NCBI GenBank assembly: GCA_030581615.1
Contig: JAKTTT010000066.1
Coordinates: 55,685-119,684, forward strand
Direction: 5' to 3'
Length of the DNA: 64,000 bases
From: Alloascoidea africana
Lineage: Eukaryota; Ascomycota; Alloascoideomycetes; Alloascoideales; Alloascoideaceae
The number at the start of each line of letters is the position of its first letter. The first letter of the stretch is position 1. Positions 44,623 through 55,044 of this stretch are shown piece by piece. A program made the translations under genes and the position numbers. The notes beneath the pieces were generated by a model. That model saw nothing but the letters and a program-made list of their open reading frames with translations, did no database searches and was not told where the DNA came from.

Positions 44623-46386
44623 ATGAATGAAAATAGCAGCGTCGAAAAGAAAATATCCAACGGACCCAAAAATGAAAATCTAGAAACCCTAGAAACAGGA
44701 AATATTTATAATGTCTATCAAACCGATGAAATCACAGTGGGTCGCTGGAAGTCGTTTAAAAACTCTTTCAAAAGGTTTGAAGTAGAAAATGCAGACCCAA
44801 ACCTGACGGAAATCGAAAAGAATATTATCGCAATATCCAGCTCGCCATTGTCCACCTCTATGAAAAACAGACATGTACAAATGATTGCTTTGGGCAGTTG
44901 TATTGGAACAGGATTGTTTGTTGGATCTGGGGCTGCTCTTCGAACAGGTGGACCTTTGGCTGTGCTGTTAGGCTGGTCCCTGGTAGGAACCCTCTTGTTT
45001 TGTACCATTCATGCTCTAGGAGAAATCTGTGTTAGTTATCCTATGCCTGGCGGTTTTGCTACTCTGTCTGCCAAGTTCATCGATCCCTCCTGGGGATTTG
45101 CACTGGGATGGAATTACGCTTTACAATGGGTTATTGTCCTACCACTTGAACTGGTGGCTGCCTCGATAACGATAAAGTATTGGAATGACACAACTAATGC
45201 TGCCGCCTTTGTTGTTATTTTTTACCTGGTTATTTTTGCGATAAACATTTTTGGAGTTGAAGGGTACGGAGAGGCTGAGTTCTGGTTTTCATTGATTAAA
45301 GTGATAGCGCTGATAGGATTCTTTTTTTTCGCTCTGATTGTCATTTGTGGAGGAGGTCCTAAAAGTGGCTACATTGGCGCAAAATATTGGCATGATCCTG
45401 GAGCCCTTGCCAATGGCTTTAAAGGTATTTGTTCAGTGTTTGTAACGGCAGCCTTTTCTTATAATGGAACAGAATTGGTTGGATTAACAGCGGCCGAATC
45501 TCCTAATCCAAGGACCACTCTTCCAGCTGCCACAAAACAGGTTTTCTGGAGAATTACTTTTTTCTATGTCACATCTCTTCTTTTGATGGGATTTTTGGTG
45601 CCTTATGACTCTACCCAATTGATGAATTCAGGTACCTCACATGAGGCAATTTCTCCTTTTGTACTGGCCATCAAAAACGCAGGAGTGAGAGGTTTGCCCT
45701 CTGTTATGAATGCTGTTATCATGATTGCTGTTTTATCTGTTGGAAACTCGGCAGTTTATGGCTGCTCCCGAACGCTTTCAGGTATGGCTGCTCTGGGTAT
45801 GGCACCAAAATTCCTAGGGTATATTGATAGAAAAGGCCGTCCTCTCGGTGGTATTGGCGTCACAATGTTTATCGGATTGCTCTGTTTTGTCTCTGCTTCG
45901 CCAAAACAAGGAATCGTCTTTGCTTGGATGATGTCCATTACAGGGCTTTCTGGAGTCTTTATCTGGGGTTCAATCTGTCTCTGCCATATCAGATTTAGGG
46001 CAGCACTGAAACGACAAGGAAGAGGCACTGATGAGCTTCCCTTTAAATCTCAGACAGGAATTATTGGCTCTTACTATGGCTTGACCATGAATGTTCTAAT
46101 TCTTATTGCACAGTTTTGGATTGCGCTTTTCCCCATTGGAAAGGATCCTAGCCCGAATGCTTTTTTCCAGGCCTACCTTACTGTTCCTTTCATTGCGGTA
46201 TTTTGGATTGGACACAAATTATGGACGAAAAATTGGAGACTGTGTGTCCCCATTGATGAAATAGATCTTGATACGGGAAGAAAAGATTTTGATCTCGGCA
46301 TACTCAAACAGGAAATTGAAGAAGACAGGGAATATATCAAATCTAAACCATGGTATTATAAGGTGTATAGGGTCCTCTGTAAATAG
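44623..46386 (+). CDS. Amino-acid permease, YAT (Gap1-like) family
   Basis: 587 aa from the first ATG (MNENSS). A hydrophilic N-terminus precedes twelve membrane segments. Family signatures are plain: NRHVQMIALGSCIGTGLFVG, SYPMPGGFATLSAKFIDPSWG, GWNYALQW, SYNGTELVGLTAAESPNPR and NSAVYGCSRTLSGMA. Yeast permeases of this group are proton symporters of the plasma membrane, under ammonium and ubiquitin control. Lysines near the N-terminus would suit ubiquitination. The C-terminal LKQEIEEDREYIKSKPWYY ending in LCK resembles the Gap1 tail. Substrate specificity (general, histidine, acidic or other) is not readable. Confidence 0.94.
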   Translation: MNENSSVEKKISNGPKNENLETLETGNIYNVYQTDEITVGRWKSFKNSFKRFEVENADPNLTEIEKNIIAISSSPLSTSMKNRHVQMIALGSCIGTGLFVGSGAALRTGGPLAVLLGWSLVGTLLFCTIHALGEICVSYPMPGGFATLSAKFIDPSWGFALGWNYALQWVIVLPLELVAASITIKYWNDTTNAAAFVVIFYLVIFAINIFGVEGYGEAEFWFSLIKVIALIGFFFFALIVICGGGPKSGYIGAKYWHDPGALANGFKGICSVFVTAAFSYNGTELVGLTAAESPNPRTTLPAATKQVFWRITFFYVTSLLLMGFLVPYDSTQLMNSGTSHEAISPFVLAIKNAGVRGLPSVMNAVIMIAVLSVGNSAVYGCSRTLSGMAALGMAPKFLGYIDRKGRPLGGIGVTMFIGLLCFVSASPKQGIVFAWMMSITGLSGVFIWGSICLCHIRFRAALKRQGRGTDELPFKSQTGIIGSYYGLTMNVLILIAQFWIALFPIGKDPSPNAFFQAYLTVPFIAVFWIGHKLWTKNWRLCVPIDEIDLDTGRKDFDLGILKQEIEEDREYIKSKPWYYKVYRVLCK

Positions 46387-47109
46387 AAGATCTAAAAAAT
46401 TTGGAAAATTAGGAATGACTGGAACGAAGAAAATTTTTGACTTTGCTTGATTTTTGGTTTATTTTTCTTTTTTTTTGTTTCATGATTAGTTTTTCTAAAA
46501 GTATGCAAGTTTGAAAAAACAGATTCAATCCTGTAAAATTGCTTATCACTCTTTGCGAAAGAAATTTAAACATGGAAATGCCCATAGTAAGTAACTACTT
46601 AATATTTCCGGGATTGTCAATCTATGTGCCCATGACGCAACCTTCATTTGAGGCCAACACAAGACTATTGAAACCTGTAATCGCAGACAACCAAAAGTAG
46701 TACTTGTAAAAATACATTCTTATTTAACAGTATAATGATATAGTAACAATAAGAGTAAAAGAAGGGTAAACAGATATAAAAAATCACTGAATCGAGAGAA
46801 ATTTGCCATCGAGCCATCTTCAGAATCCAAGAATGATCAAAGATCCTAAGATTGTATGCTAGCCACACTACACTCATCTTCAGTGTCCAGATCAGATCAC
46901 AATACAACGTGCTATGGTCAAAGCAAAATCAAAAAAAAAGTAAAAAAAAGCAAGTGACTCTAGTCGGCAAAATATTCAGAAGAAATGTATGTTTCCTCAT
47001 GTATAAAGAACTCTTTTATGGTGAAAACAATTCTTTCTAAAAAGTCAGTGTCATTCTTTAGAGGTATATCACATTGTTGAAGAAAGTTAAATGAAAAGAT
47101 CTGTTCAGC
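46387..47109. other. Intergenic, convergent 3' ends (permease / PWWP gene)
   Basis: AT-rich 3' flanks with no supported feature. Confidence 0.55.
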
Positions 47110-48951
47110 TTACTTGCCATCTGTTTTCAAAGAAGAAGTGGGATGGATTGAAGCAGGTGTTGGGCTCTTATCATCATTAGAAATAACATTAAGAATAGGC
47201 GTCAGTACTCGAAGTAGCTTTAATGACCTCTCATGGAACTTGAAACTGTCAGAGAACTTCAGTTCAGGTTTTTTCACAATTGCCCTTAAAATTTTGGTTA
47301 TCTTTGTCTCTTTTAAAACTTCAACCTTGAGGTCCTCCAATTCTTCCAAAGCTTTAAAAACCTTGCTCAACGATTTGAGTTCATCATTACTTGGAGTCGT
47401 TGGAACTTGAATAAGACCCTTCTGAAGCCGGCTTCTAATTTTCCAGACTTCCCTCTTTTGCTGTTCCAGTGTCAAGTCAGGGGTTGTCAGCTCAATCGGA
47501 GGCTCTGTTACTTTCTTGGGTTTTACAGTCGATGTCCTTGCTTTCTTTATACTTCGAGCCTTTTTCAGGTCTTTTTCAGATGCTTTCCGTTTTGGGGTGC
47601 TGGGCTTTGCACGCGTATTTTGAGCCTTCTTAATCTGCCTCTTTCTTACGGGCTTGATTGGTTCCTCTTCTTCATCTTCATACACATCTTCCTTGCTATT
47701 TGATACTGATTCGGTAGTTCCGTCTTCCATCTGTTCATCTTCATACACATCTTCCTTGCTATTTGTTACCGACTCGGTACTTGGGTCTTCCATCTGTTCA
47801 TCCTCATCCCCTTCTTCATATTCATCTTCATACTCAACCTGGGTCTCATCCAAATCATCCAAACGAGGATGTTTTAGTACTGTTTCATATGCTTCCAATA
47901 AGCTGCGATCAGCTTTGGTCTTTTTCCCCTTCTTGTTATGTTTTTCCATAAGTGCTTTGACTTGGGAGTCTTCCAGAACCACCAGTTCCTTCTTGGTGGC
48001 CCACATATAATTGTTATCTCCAAAAAACTTGACACACCAAATCTCATTAACGGTTGGTGATGTCGATTTACGTTTTTTGTTAGATGCAGGGCTCTTTGGT
48101 TTCTGATTGAGTACAATTTGAGGAATATATTCATCAGGTATCACCATGCCAGGCCACGCTGGATAACCTTTCATTTTTGCGAGCACTATTGTGCCATCGG
48201 GAAATAGCTGCTCATCAGTCGAATTTTCATTAGTCGATGGAGACGTTTCCTTTTGGGGTTTATTATCTCTTTTGTTACCATTTGTGAGTTTTTTCTTCCC
48301 ATTTCTTTCAATTGGTTTGAGAGATTCAGTAACTTTGCTTTTTTCTTCCTTCACTTTTTTTGTCGATCCGTTATGGCTTTCGACCTTTTCTTCTTTTTTT
48401 GTCGTTTCATTATTGTGTTCCGCTTTTTCTTCTTTTACTTCCTTCGCAAATCCATTATTTTCTTCTGCTTTTTCGTCTTCTTCCTTTACTTCTTTTGTCG
48501 ATCCCTTATTGTCTGCCCCTTTATCTTCATTCGTGAGTACTTTTGTATCTTCCACTTTCTCTTCTTGGATAAATTCCTTGCTTTCTTTTTCTCCCAATGT
48601 TGATTTTGAAGAGGACGTAGGAACAGCTTGAGCTTTTGTCTCTTCAGAAGGCACCTGTTGATCTTCAACGTCTATTATCTTGTCTATGCCATTCTCGCCA
48701 GCCGTTTCTTGTGTATGCTCTTTTTCTTGTTTCTGTTCTTCTTCTGATTTCTTTTCATCTTTCAGATCATGTTGCATTTTGCCATTTGCTTCAGTGGTTG
48801 CCTTCTCCTCCACTTCAGTTGGTTCTGTGTTGGAGCTAATGTCATTTTCTGACCCATTAGATTGTTTTTCTACCGAATCGGCTTTCACTTCGGACCCGTC
48901 CGCTTGATCAACAACCGATGTCTGCTTCTCTTTCTCAATTTCTGAGATCAT
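47110..48951 (-). CDS. PWWP-domain chromatin protein with acidic and Lys-rich tracts
   Basis: 613 aa. Residues 1-245 are a Glu/Lys-rich disordered tract, with repeated KEVKEE-like units. A PWWP domain begins near 252 (GTIVLAKMKGYPAWPGMVIP) and runs past VNEIWCVKFFGDNNYMWATKKELVVL to about 345. PWWP domains read methylated H3K36 nucleosomes. After it come acidic repeats (two copies around SNSKEDVYEDE), a Lys/Arg-rich nuclear signal-like stretch, and a helical C-terminal region (about 500-600) reminiscent of the TFIIS N-terminal/LEDGF fold. Yeast relatives with PWWP include Pdp3 (NuA3b) and Ioc4 (ISW1b), but the domain order here matches neither closely. Confidence 0.85.
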   Translation of the reverse strand: MISEIEKEKQTSVVDQADGSEVKADSVEKQSNGSENDISSNTEPTEVEEKATTEANGKMQHDLKDEKKSEEEQKQEKEHTQETAGENGIDKIIDVEDQQVPSEETKAQAVPTSSSKSTLGEKESKEFIQEEKVEDTKVLTNEDKGADNKGSTKEVKEEDEKAEENNGFAKEVKEEKAEHNNETTKKEEKVESHNGSTKKVKEEKSKVTESLKPIERNGKKKLTNGNKRDNKPQKETSPSTNENSTDEQLFPDGTIVLAKMKGYPAWPGMVIPDEYIPQIVLNQKPKSPASNKKRKSTSPTVNEIWCVKFFGDNNYMWATKKELVVLEDSQVKALMEKHNKKGKKTKADRSLLEAYETVLKHPRLDDLDETQVEYEDEYEEGDEDEQMEDPSTESVTNSKEDVYEDEQMEDGTTESVSNSKEDVYEDEEEEPIKPVRKRQIKKAQNTRAKPSTPKRKASEKDLKKARSIKKARTSTVKPKKVTEPPIELTTPDLTLEQQKREVWKIRSRLQKGLIQVPTTPSNDELKSLSKVFKALEELEDLKVEVLKETKITKILRAIVKKPELKFSDSFKFHERSLKLLRVLTPILNVISNDDKSPTPASIHPTSSLKTDGK

Positions 48952-50156
48952 TATGAAGTATCAGATTTGAATAGTACAAGAGGTATCGTTTATCGTTTAT
49001 TTGACCGATTTAATTTTCCCCGAGTTTTTGTAAGATTTAAATTCCAATTCTCCCAAACTTTACACGTTATATTCAATAGAGAAAAGATAGTTCAAAGCTC
49101 TTAAATCTCGCTATTTCGATCTGATATTTCAAATATGTTTTCTTGTTATTGCCAAAGAAAGAAGGATCCAACGATAGTCGTGTTTCTCAAGCCAAAGAAA
49201 ATATTTTATCTGGGAAAATTTTCGAAATTTGCGAACTACACAGTTAACAGATAAACTTTAGTGCTGAATAGATGGTCGTTTGCGTTTGGTCGTTCACTGT
49301 CGCGTCGCACAAGTAGTCTTTTCCGATTTATCAATGCCCGAAAGAAACGAGGTGTGAGGAGTGTGTGAGTAATACGTATCCAACCAGAAACTTCTTGGCA
49401 ACTCTCGAGTCTATGAGAAACGATTTTCTGGAGGTTGATTTGCTTACCAGATCTCACGACACGGTCAGCTTATTACCAGAACGATGTGGTGATGATGGCG
49501 GTGATGATGTCTCCAGTGTGGGTGGGTTGAACACAAAACCCATTGGGCGGGTAATTCATTGAAAAGAGAGCAAACAGCCATAATTGCAAAATATGTCTTG
49601 TCGCACAATTAAGGATATTCCAATTAACACATTAAAAAATAACAACAAAATCTTGCCTATATAAACATCAGCCAATATATACCAGCTAAATACAGAGAAA
49701 TGCTAAATGACAAGAGAATGGTAAAAGCCAATACCCAAACAGCTTTATTATGTACCATCCCTGATGCCATTTAGGCGGGAATAGAATAAAATAGACTTTG
49801 AGATATCGCAAAAGCATAGGACACAAGACCACAAACACACAAATTGAAAAGGTCAAAGTTAATACAACTTTATGAAACAAAAGTATCGAGGGCGAAGTCG
49901 GACAATATGAATGGGAACAAAAATGCAGCTTTAAAAAGATAAATTGTGCACTGGGTAAAACCCTGTGAGGAAGGGAGTGGTGATACAACTAAAAAATCAC
50001 AATCAAGAGAAAATAAAAAAAGGGTGAAGAATATGAAAGGACAAAGTTTGTCGGTACTCGTTGAGCAAATCTCCCACAAGAGTATCACGATAGTAAAGTT
50101 TTAAGAATATAGGCCCATTGTCTTTATCAACATGAATTTGCAAACAACTAAAAGGC
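48952..50156. other. Intergenic: PWWP promoter and MADS gene 3' flank
   Basis: Contains GCGGGTAAT at 49547-49555 about 600 bp upstream of the PWWP start. A 100-codon hydrophobic minus frame (49686-49988) follows the MADS gene but has no recognisable domain and reads like T-rich 3' DNA. Confidence 0.5.
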
Positions 50157-50879
50157 TTAGCGATTAGATTGAGAATATGGTGGCAAATATGATTTTTCCA
50201 TGTTGGAATACTGGGGATAGGACAAAGGGTGTGGGACGTAACCAGGAGGTATAGGAATAGCTCTTGGAATTTGCTGTTGATACTGTTGATATTGCTGCAA
50301 CTGAGGTAGTTGCTGAGATATACCGGTATAATTATTAGGGCCCATTACAATATGCCGATGCAATTGCTGTTGGTACTGAGGACTGTACTGTTGGGGTTGC
50401 TGAGGAGGAGGCGGCAATCTTGTTGAAGATGATGCTTGTTTAGAGGCAGGCGAGTTCTTTTCAGCATTTCTTGAGTTTTGTTTTCGGGTTTCCTCTTCCT
50501 CCTGTTCTTCGTCGTCTTCCTCATCTGGAGCGTTGAGACAAGCCTGGATCAGGCCTTTACCTTCAGGCTGTGTTATCAATGGCTGTAACTTTGGAGTGGT
50601 GAAAGTGTATACAAGACCAGTTTCAGAAACGACCAAGAGAAGAACTTGGGTTCCAGTCAATACTGAAAGTTCATAGGCTTTTTTCAAAATTCCTGCTTTT
50701 CTTTTGGAGAAAGTAATATGACGACGTGATTTATCTTGGATGAATTTGATTTCGATTTTTCTCCTTTCTCTTCTTGGAGGAGTAATCGGTGTAGGAGCAT
50801 CGTCAGAGTCTATACTGTTCTGTTCTAAGGAAATTTGCAAGCCAGGAACGTCCTGGTATGCTGCACTAGTAGTGGACAT
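50157..50879 (-). CDS. MCM1: MADS-box transcription factor, SRF/Mcm1 type
   Basis: 240 aa. The MADS domain is at about residues 38-95: RRKIEIKFIQDKSRRHITFSK, then KRKAGILKKAYELSVLTGTQ and VLLLVVSETGLVYTFTTPKLQP, which is the type I (SRF/Mcm1) form. Mcm1 binds CC(A/T)6GG boxes with partners such as forkhead factors, alpha-type mating regulators or Arg80, and controls cell-cycle, mating and arginine genes. An acidic run (EEDDEEQEEEE) follows the domain, then a Gln/Pro/Tyr-rich tail to the end. Both features are found in yeast Mcm1 proteins. Only one gene of this type is seen here, so an Arg80-like paralogue is not excluded. Confidence 0.92.
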   Translation of the reverse strand: MSTTSAAYQDVPGLQISLEQNSIDSDDAPTPITPPRRERRKIEIKFIQDKSRRHITFSKRKAGILKKAYELSVLTGTQVLLLVVSETGLVYTFTTPKLQPLITQPEGKGLIQACLNAPDEEDDEEQEEEETRKQNSRNAEKNSPASKQASSSTRLPPPPQQPQQYSPQYQQQLHRHIVMGPNNYTGISQQLPQLQQYQQYQQQIPRAIPIPPGYVPHPLSYPQYSNMEKSYLPPYSQSNR

Positions 50880-53644
50880 TGGACTTTCTTGAGAGATAAA
50901 GTTATCTAGAAAAGAGGGGGGAAAGTTAGAAAAAGTCTAGATGGGTAATAGTGCTTCTTAACTCTGACAGATTGTGTTTGGGCAAACTGTGGTTTTAGTA
51001 CACAGTGAGCAATCTATTCTGGACCAAAAAGTTCTTTCGATCTCCTTATAATGTTGCAGTTATAACTAAAACCAGACATCGAATGTAACAAGAACCGATT
51101 TGCCTTTGTAAAATATTTTCTTGATAGGAGGAACAATAGTGGAGAGTGGCAAAATTCGAAACTACTTGAGTTGGCTATTCAAAAGTTGTGTGAAATTTAA
51201 TGCCAAAAAGCTGACAGTAGACAACGGTTACGGCCCTTTTTGTTTCCATTGTTTGAATGGCAATTTGTAAAGTGTGGCTCTTTTTAAGCGCCATAGTGCT
51301 TCTTAAAGTTCTCCTGAATTCGACAAACCAACAGCCAGTTCCCTCACAATCTGAGCAAGCACATGTCCCAAAGCGCATTCATTTCAACGTACCTAATCTG
51401 TGTTCTTTTTTCGTTTGCGGTTGAGGAAGCAATGGATAGATTGGGGTAGATGGTTAACTTGTTATATAAGAAAAATGCAGATAAAGAGTATTGGGGTTCA
51501 GCTGCCTGTCAGTTCAAAAGGGAAAGAGGAACACAAAACGGGAAAAAAAGAGTATTTAAGGAGAAAGCATAAAGGGCTTGGTCAGGTTCCATAGAGAGCC
51601 GCCCCAAGACCTCTGCAAAGTTCCTGCGCGTCCTTTTGGTTAGGAAATGGTGTTTCCCGTGTTTGGTAATACGGACAGAAGAGTAAATTAAAATGCCCGC
51701 ACATGCGTCGTAATCGCTATCCCGACAGCCCTAAACGAGTAAGTCTGCTCTACACGTCCCCCAGCACTGACGAACGCGTTCAAGAGCCCAGCGATTAACG
51801 GCCACAGCGGGCTTCAACAAGACCGATTGAACGCAGAATGGCCGCCAAGAGACTTGCTCTTTGAGGTCAATGCTCTGGTTTTGGCGGCCAGCAAGAGCAC
51901 CAGAATCAGCGCTGGCGTCAGCACCAGACTTTGCGCTTGCTGTGCACCTACGGGCCGAAGTGATGATTGATGATAATGCACCCAGACGGCCGCACAAGAC
52001 CTTCCTGCCTCATCGCACACAGAGCAGAGAACACAGAGGCCATGAGACCCATAGGGCCCATAGGACCCATAGGACCCAGCCCGGGAGACAGCACTAGAGC
52101 GAGGATAGGAGTTCTGGCGGTCGGGCGAGAGGACGCAGACACATGACGAGAGGCCATTATTTCCCAAAGCGGCAGGCGATACCTGCTGTACTCGGACGTT
52201 TTCGAGCACGTGCATAAAGTGGTGTGTCGATTTGCCCAGGGTCGGATCCTTGCGAATACGCAAATCTCTGGCTGCTCAATTAAATACTCTACATACAATA
52301 CACCACTTGCCCTATCAAGAAGGATAGCCAGATCCAGATATCCAGAACAGAAAAAGACAATACCACCCCCCACCAGAAGCGAAATAAATAAAGACCTGGA
52401 CTATTCCTCCCCAGTTACAGTCAGCCAAAACCAATACGGAAATGGGTGCTCATTGGCTTCCCATATTGTGGCCGTCCAAACTGGTCTGGTAATATAATCA
52501 ATTGTCTCCATGATTTTAATGATCCTATCTAAGTGATTTAAAGTTGCGTAATTGAAAGACACAATTAAGACTGGTACCAATCCATTCACGGGCCACCCAT
52601 TTCAGATTTGGTAAGCTTTTTCTGTTTTGAACTTAACGATATCCAAAAGATTCGCTTATCCCATTCTTCGCCATACGTATCCAAACGTTTCAGAAAAAAA
52701 TGGATACACCTGTGTGTTTGAGCTTGTGTTTGTGTTTGTACGTGCCCGCGTGGGCGAACGTATAGCTTTGATTGAGTCTCGGTCATTGCATTGGACAAAA
52801 ATAATGAAGACAAAAATCTAGCTCTCATGACTAGAGATTAACAACAACGAGTGAAAATATGAAATTACGATTCAGCAGGTCCCGCATTTTGTAGATCTCA
52901 GTGTATGTGTCTTCAGTATTTTAATATCAAACTGTACTAAAAAGAATCGAGGATAGCATTCCAATTTACGAAATTAGAAAGTGTACTTGCCTTCTCTAGA
53001 ATCGTACCGATCTTGGTCGACATCTCCCAGGATTTGTGGCCGTTAACAATTCACTTCTGGTGACATGTGCTCTGAAGAAGAAACTTGCAACCTTATAACA
53101 CTTCTTTAATTCTACCTCGTTACATCTCGTGCCAGCAACAACATAGTAGGTTGAGGAAAAAGTGTATTAGAAAAACAGCTTTTTTTTTTTCTATTTTAAA
53201 TACATTTTAAATAATGGACACCGTACTCAGGACTCCTCATTCGCTTGCTTGTAATTTTGCCGAGTTGCAAAGCACATAAAACATCACACTGTACACTCCC
53301 AATAACTATTTCACCAGGGGCTTTCTCTTGTTGTGATTGTCGCCGTATCGTATTATCTATACCAACTCCAGTGGTGATTGATTTGCAGAATGCTTACGGT
53401 TTTGTATGACTTCATCAGATCCGACTGTGAAGGATCAGCAGTGACACTTCCAGATGGCAGTGACAAAAAAGCTGAACAGTTGAGATCAAACAGTGGACTA
53501 TTTCCTCTACGAGAAGAGCATTGTTCAATTGGCTATTTCTATGCTTTGCTATCTCAGATCAATGATTCAAAAATCTAGATTTTCTAAAATGTTTGTAAAC
53601 ACTGGTATGTGCTTTAGAAATCTTTAACCGGAAGCCTTTATAGT
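50880..53644. other. Long intergenic region upstream of the MADS gene
   Basis: About 2.8 kb. A GC-rich block at 51600-52200 includes tandem CCCATAGGAC-type repeats near 52045-52080. A 63-codon minus frame (52401-52589, TRPVWTATIWEANEHPF) reads rather protein-like but has no ATG at its head and no traceable upstream exon. No gene is supported with confidence. Confidence 0.5.
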
Positions 53645-54610
53645 CTATCTTAACGGAAAAGAAATGCGACGGTGGATCCGACTAACAATATCATGATAAT
53701 CGGGCTCGTTCTCAGGTGTAATCTCGCCATGACGGATCAAAAAATCTATAAAACAGAGCGCGGAATTGGGCTTAAAGTTCCCCTGTTTCATTTCATCAAC
53801 AAGTTCTTCAACATCCATCATCAAGAAACGTTCAACTTCTCCATCGGTGGGTTTAAGCTCGGTGTCTACGTCCAGTTCAAGTTCGTACAGATGTTCCACC
53901 TCGGGTTGGAAACAACCATCCTCAGATTCGAAACTTCCAGGAGAGTTTTGCAAAATGTATGACGCAACTCCAGTTGATCTTATCCTTTGCTTGACAAACT
54001 GCGTGGGCAGTCCGGCTTCCTCGTAGCATTCCTTTATGACCGTTTCCAACAGACCATAGGGATACCCAATACCACCAGCGACGGTGTTGTCGTACATCCC
54101 AGGATAGGTAGGCTTATCCCTAGACCTTTTGGCCACTGCTAGTCTGATTTTGCCGTCTTGTGTTTTGGAACCGGGAAGGTACCCCACGATATGAACACCA
54201 TACGTAACAATGCCAAAAAGCGGACTAGCTGCTCTTTCCATTAGCAAATACACCGTTTTTGACGGGTTATAGACGGCGTATCGCTCGTTCCTCCAACCTT
54301 TCAAGTACTCAAAGGTATTCTCAATACGCCATTTGTTAATGACATCGTCCAATGCCTGAGTCCTTTTCTCTACCGTGTCCAAAGAGGACCGGATCGTCAC
54401 CGATCTGGGTTCTTCTGAATCCTCGATTTCAAAGTAGGAGGGGAACCTTGCCAGAGCATCTGCTACCATGGGCAGAATATGTCCTATTGGGGTGCCGTCA
54501 TGAGCCCTGAACTCGTATGTCTTCCTGGTAAACGCAGAATACTCTGCCTTGTCCGAGGGATAAGGGGCCGAGTCCGTACGAGTAATTAGCTCTCTTATGG
54601 AGTTCGGCAT
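53645..54610 (-). CDS. Nudix hydrolase with DUF4743 domain (YJR142W/Tnr3-like)
   Basis: 321 aa from the ATG at 54610. An alternative in-frame ATG at 54760 would add 50 residues with a basic, Ser-rich, possibly mitochondrial presequence. The N-terminal half is the DUF4743 region that precedes the Nudix fold in S. cerevisiae YJR142W and in the C-terminus of S. pombe Tnr3: MPNSIRELITRTDSAPYP, then WRNERYAVY and FGIVTYGVHIVGY. The Nudix box reads GGIGYPYGLLETVIKECYEE, with Lys for Arg and Tyr for the first Glu of the consensus. I recall these enzymes cleaving oxidised thiamine pyrophosphate derivatives. The gene is divergent from URE2 with about 430 bp between starts. Confidence 0.87.
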   Translation of the reverse strand: MPNSIRELITRTDSAPYPSDKAEYSAFTRKTYEFRAHDGTPIGHILPMVADALARFPSYFEIEDSEEPRSVTIRSSLDTVEKRTQALDDVINKWRIENTFEYLKGWRNERYAVYNPSKTVYLLMERAASPLFGIVTYGVHIVGYLPGSKTQDGKIRLAVAKRSRDKPTYPGMYDNTVAGGIGYPYGLLETVIKECYEEAGLPTQFVKQRIRSTGVASYILQNSPGSFESEDGCFQPEVEHLYELELDVDTELKPTDGEVERFLMMDVEELVDEMKQGNFKPNSALCFIDFLIRHGEITPENEPDYHDIVSRIHRRISFPLR

Positions 54611-55044
54611 TTGCACGCTGTAAAAGCTCTTCCAGGACAATTTGTGCGGGCTGTCCAGTCCAGAAGAAGATCGCACTCTCTCGCTCACCCGGCTGAAAAA
54701 CAGCCCGTGCTTTTTCAGGGGAAGCACCACCACCAGCTCCAGCAGCACAAAGGCGACCATGCCCGGCACCGACCGCCCCAGTTCCAGTTCCAGCCCGGCC
54801 CCAGCCCGCCACGAACATGGATTCACGACAGCCCCAGCGGCTGCAAGCCAGCTCCCGCGAGCCAGCTCCCGCGAGCCCGCCCGGCGGTTAAGCTGAGAGA
54901 CAGCACCGCACCACGTGACAGAGCCACAGGCCGGGTGACCCCGTGGTGTGTCTGCCCCCACACGGTGCGAGTACCGTTTCCACTTCCTCCTTCTTGTCTC
55001 GCACAGTGACCTTTCCATCCCTTGCCTGCCGACTCCCTCCTGCA
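54611..55044. promoter_or_regulatory. GC-rich shared promoter, Nudix / URE2
   Basis: The divergent gap is strongly GC-rich, with short direct repeats (CAGCTCCCGCGAGC near 54840-54865) and a CACGTGAC box at 54912. Long frames on both strands here are produced by GC richness. Confidence 0.55.
54912..54917. promoter_or_regulatory. E-box CACGTG between Nudix and URE2
   Basis: CACGTGAC, the same extended form as in the YCK promoter; 128 bp before the URE2 start. Confidence 0.5.

Noticed and set aside
49686-49988. 100-codon hydrophobic minus frame after the MADS gene
   Set aside because: Phe/Leu/Cys/Ser-rich content is typical of T-rich 3' flanks; no conserved motif.
51731-52373. Overlapping frames of 88-149 codons in the GC-rich block upstream of the MADS gene
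   Set aside because: Low-complexity composition, open on both strands at once, no recognisable motif.
52401-52589. 63-codon minus frame with many aromatic residues
   Set aside because: Opens without ATG and the preceding frame is closed by a stop; no convincing donor-acceptor pair links it to an upstream exon.
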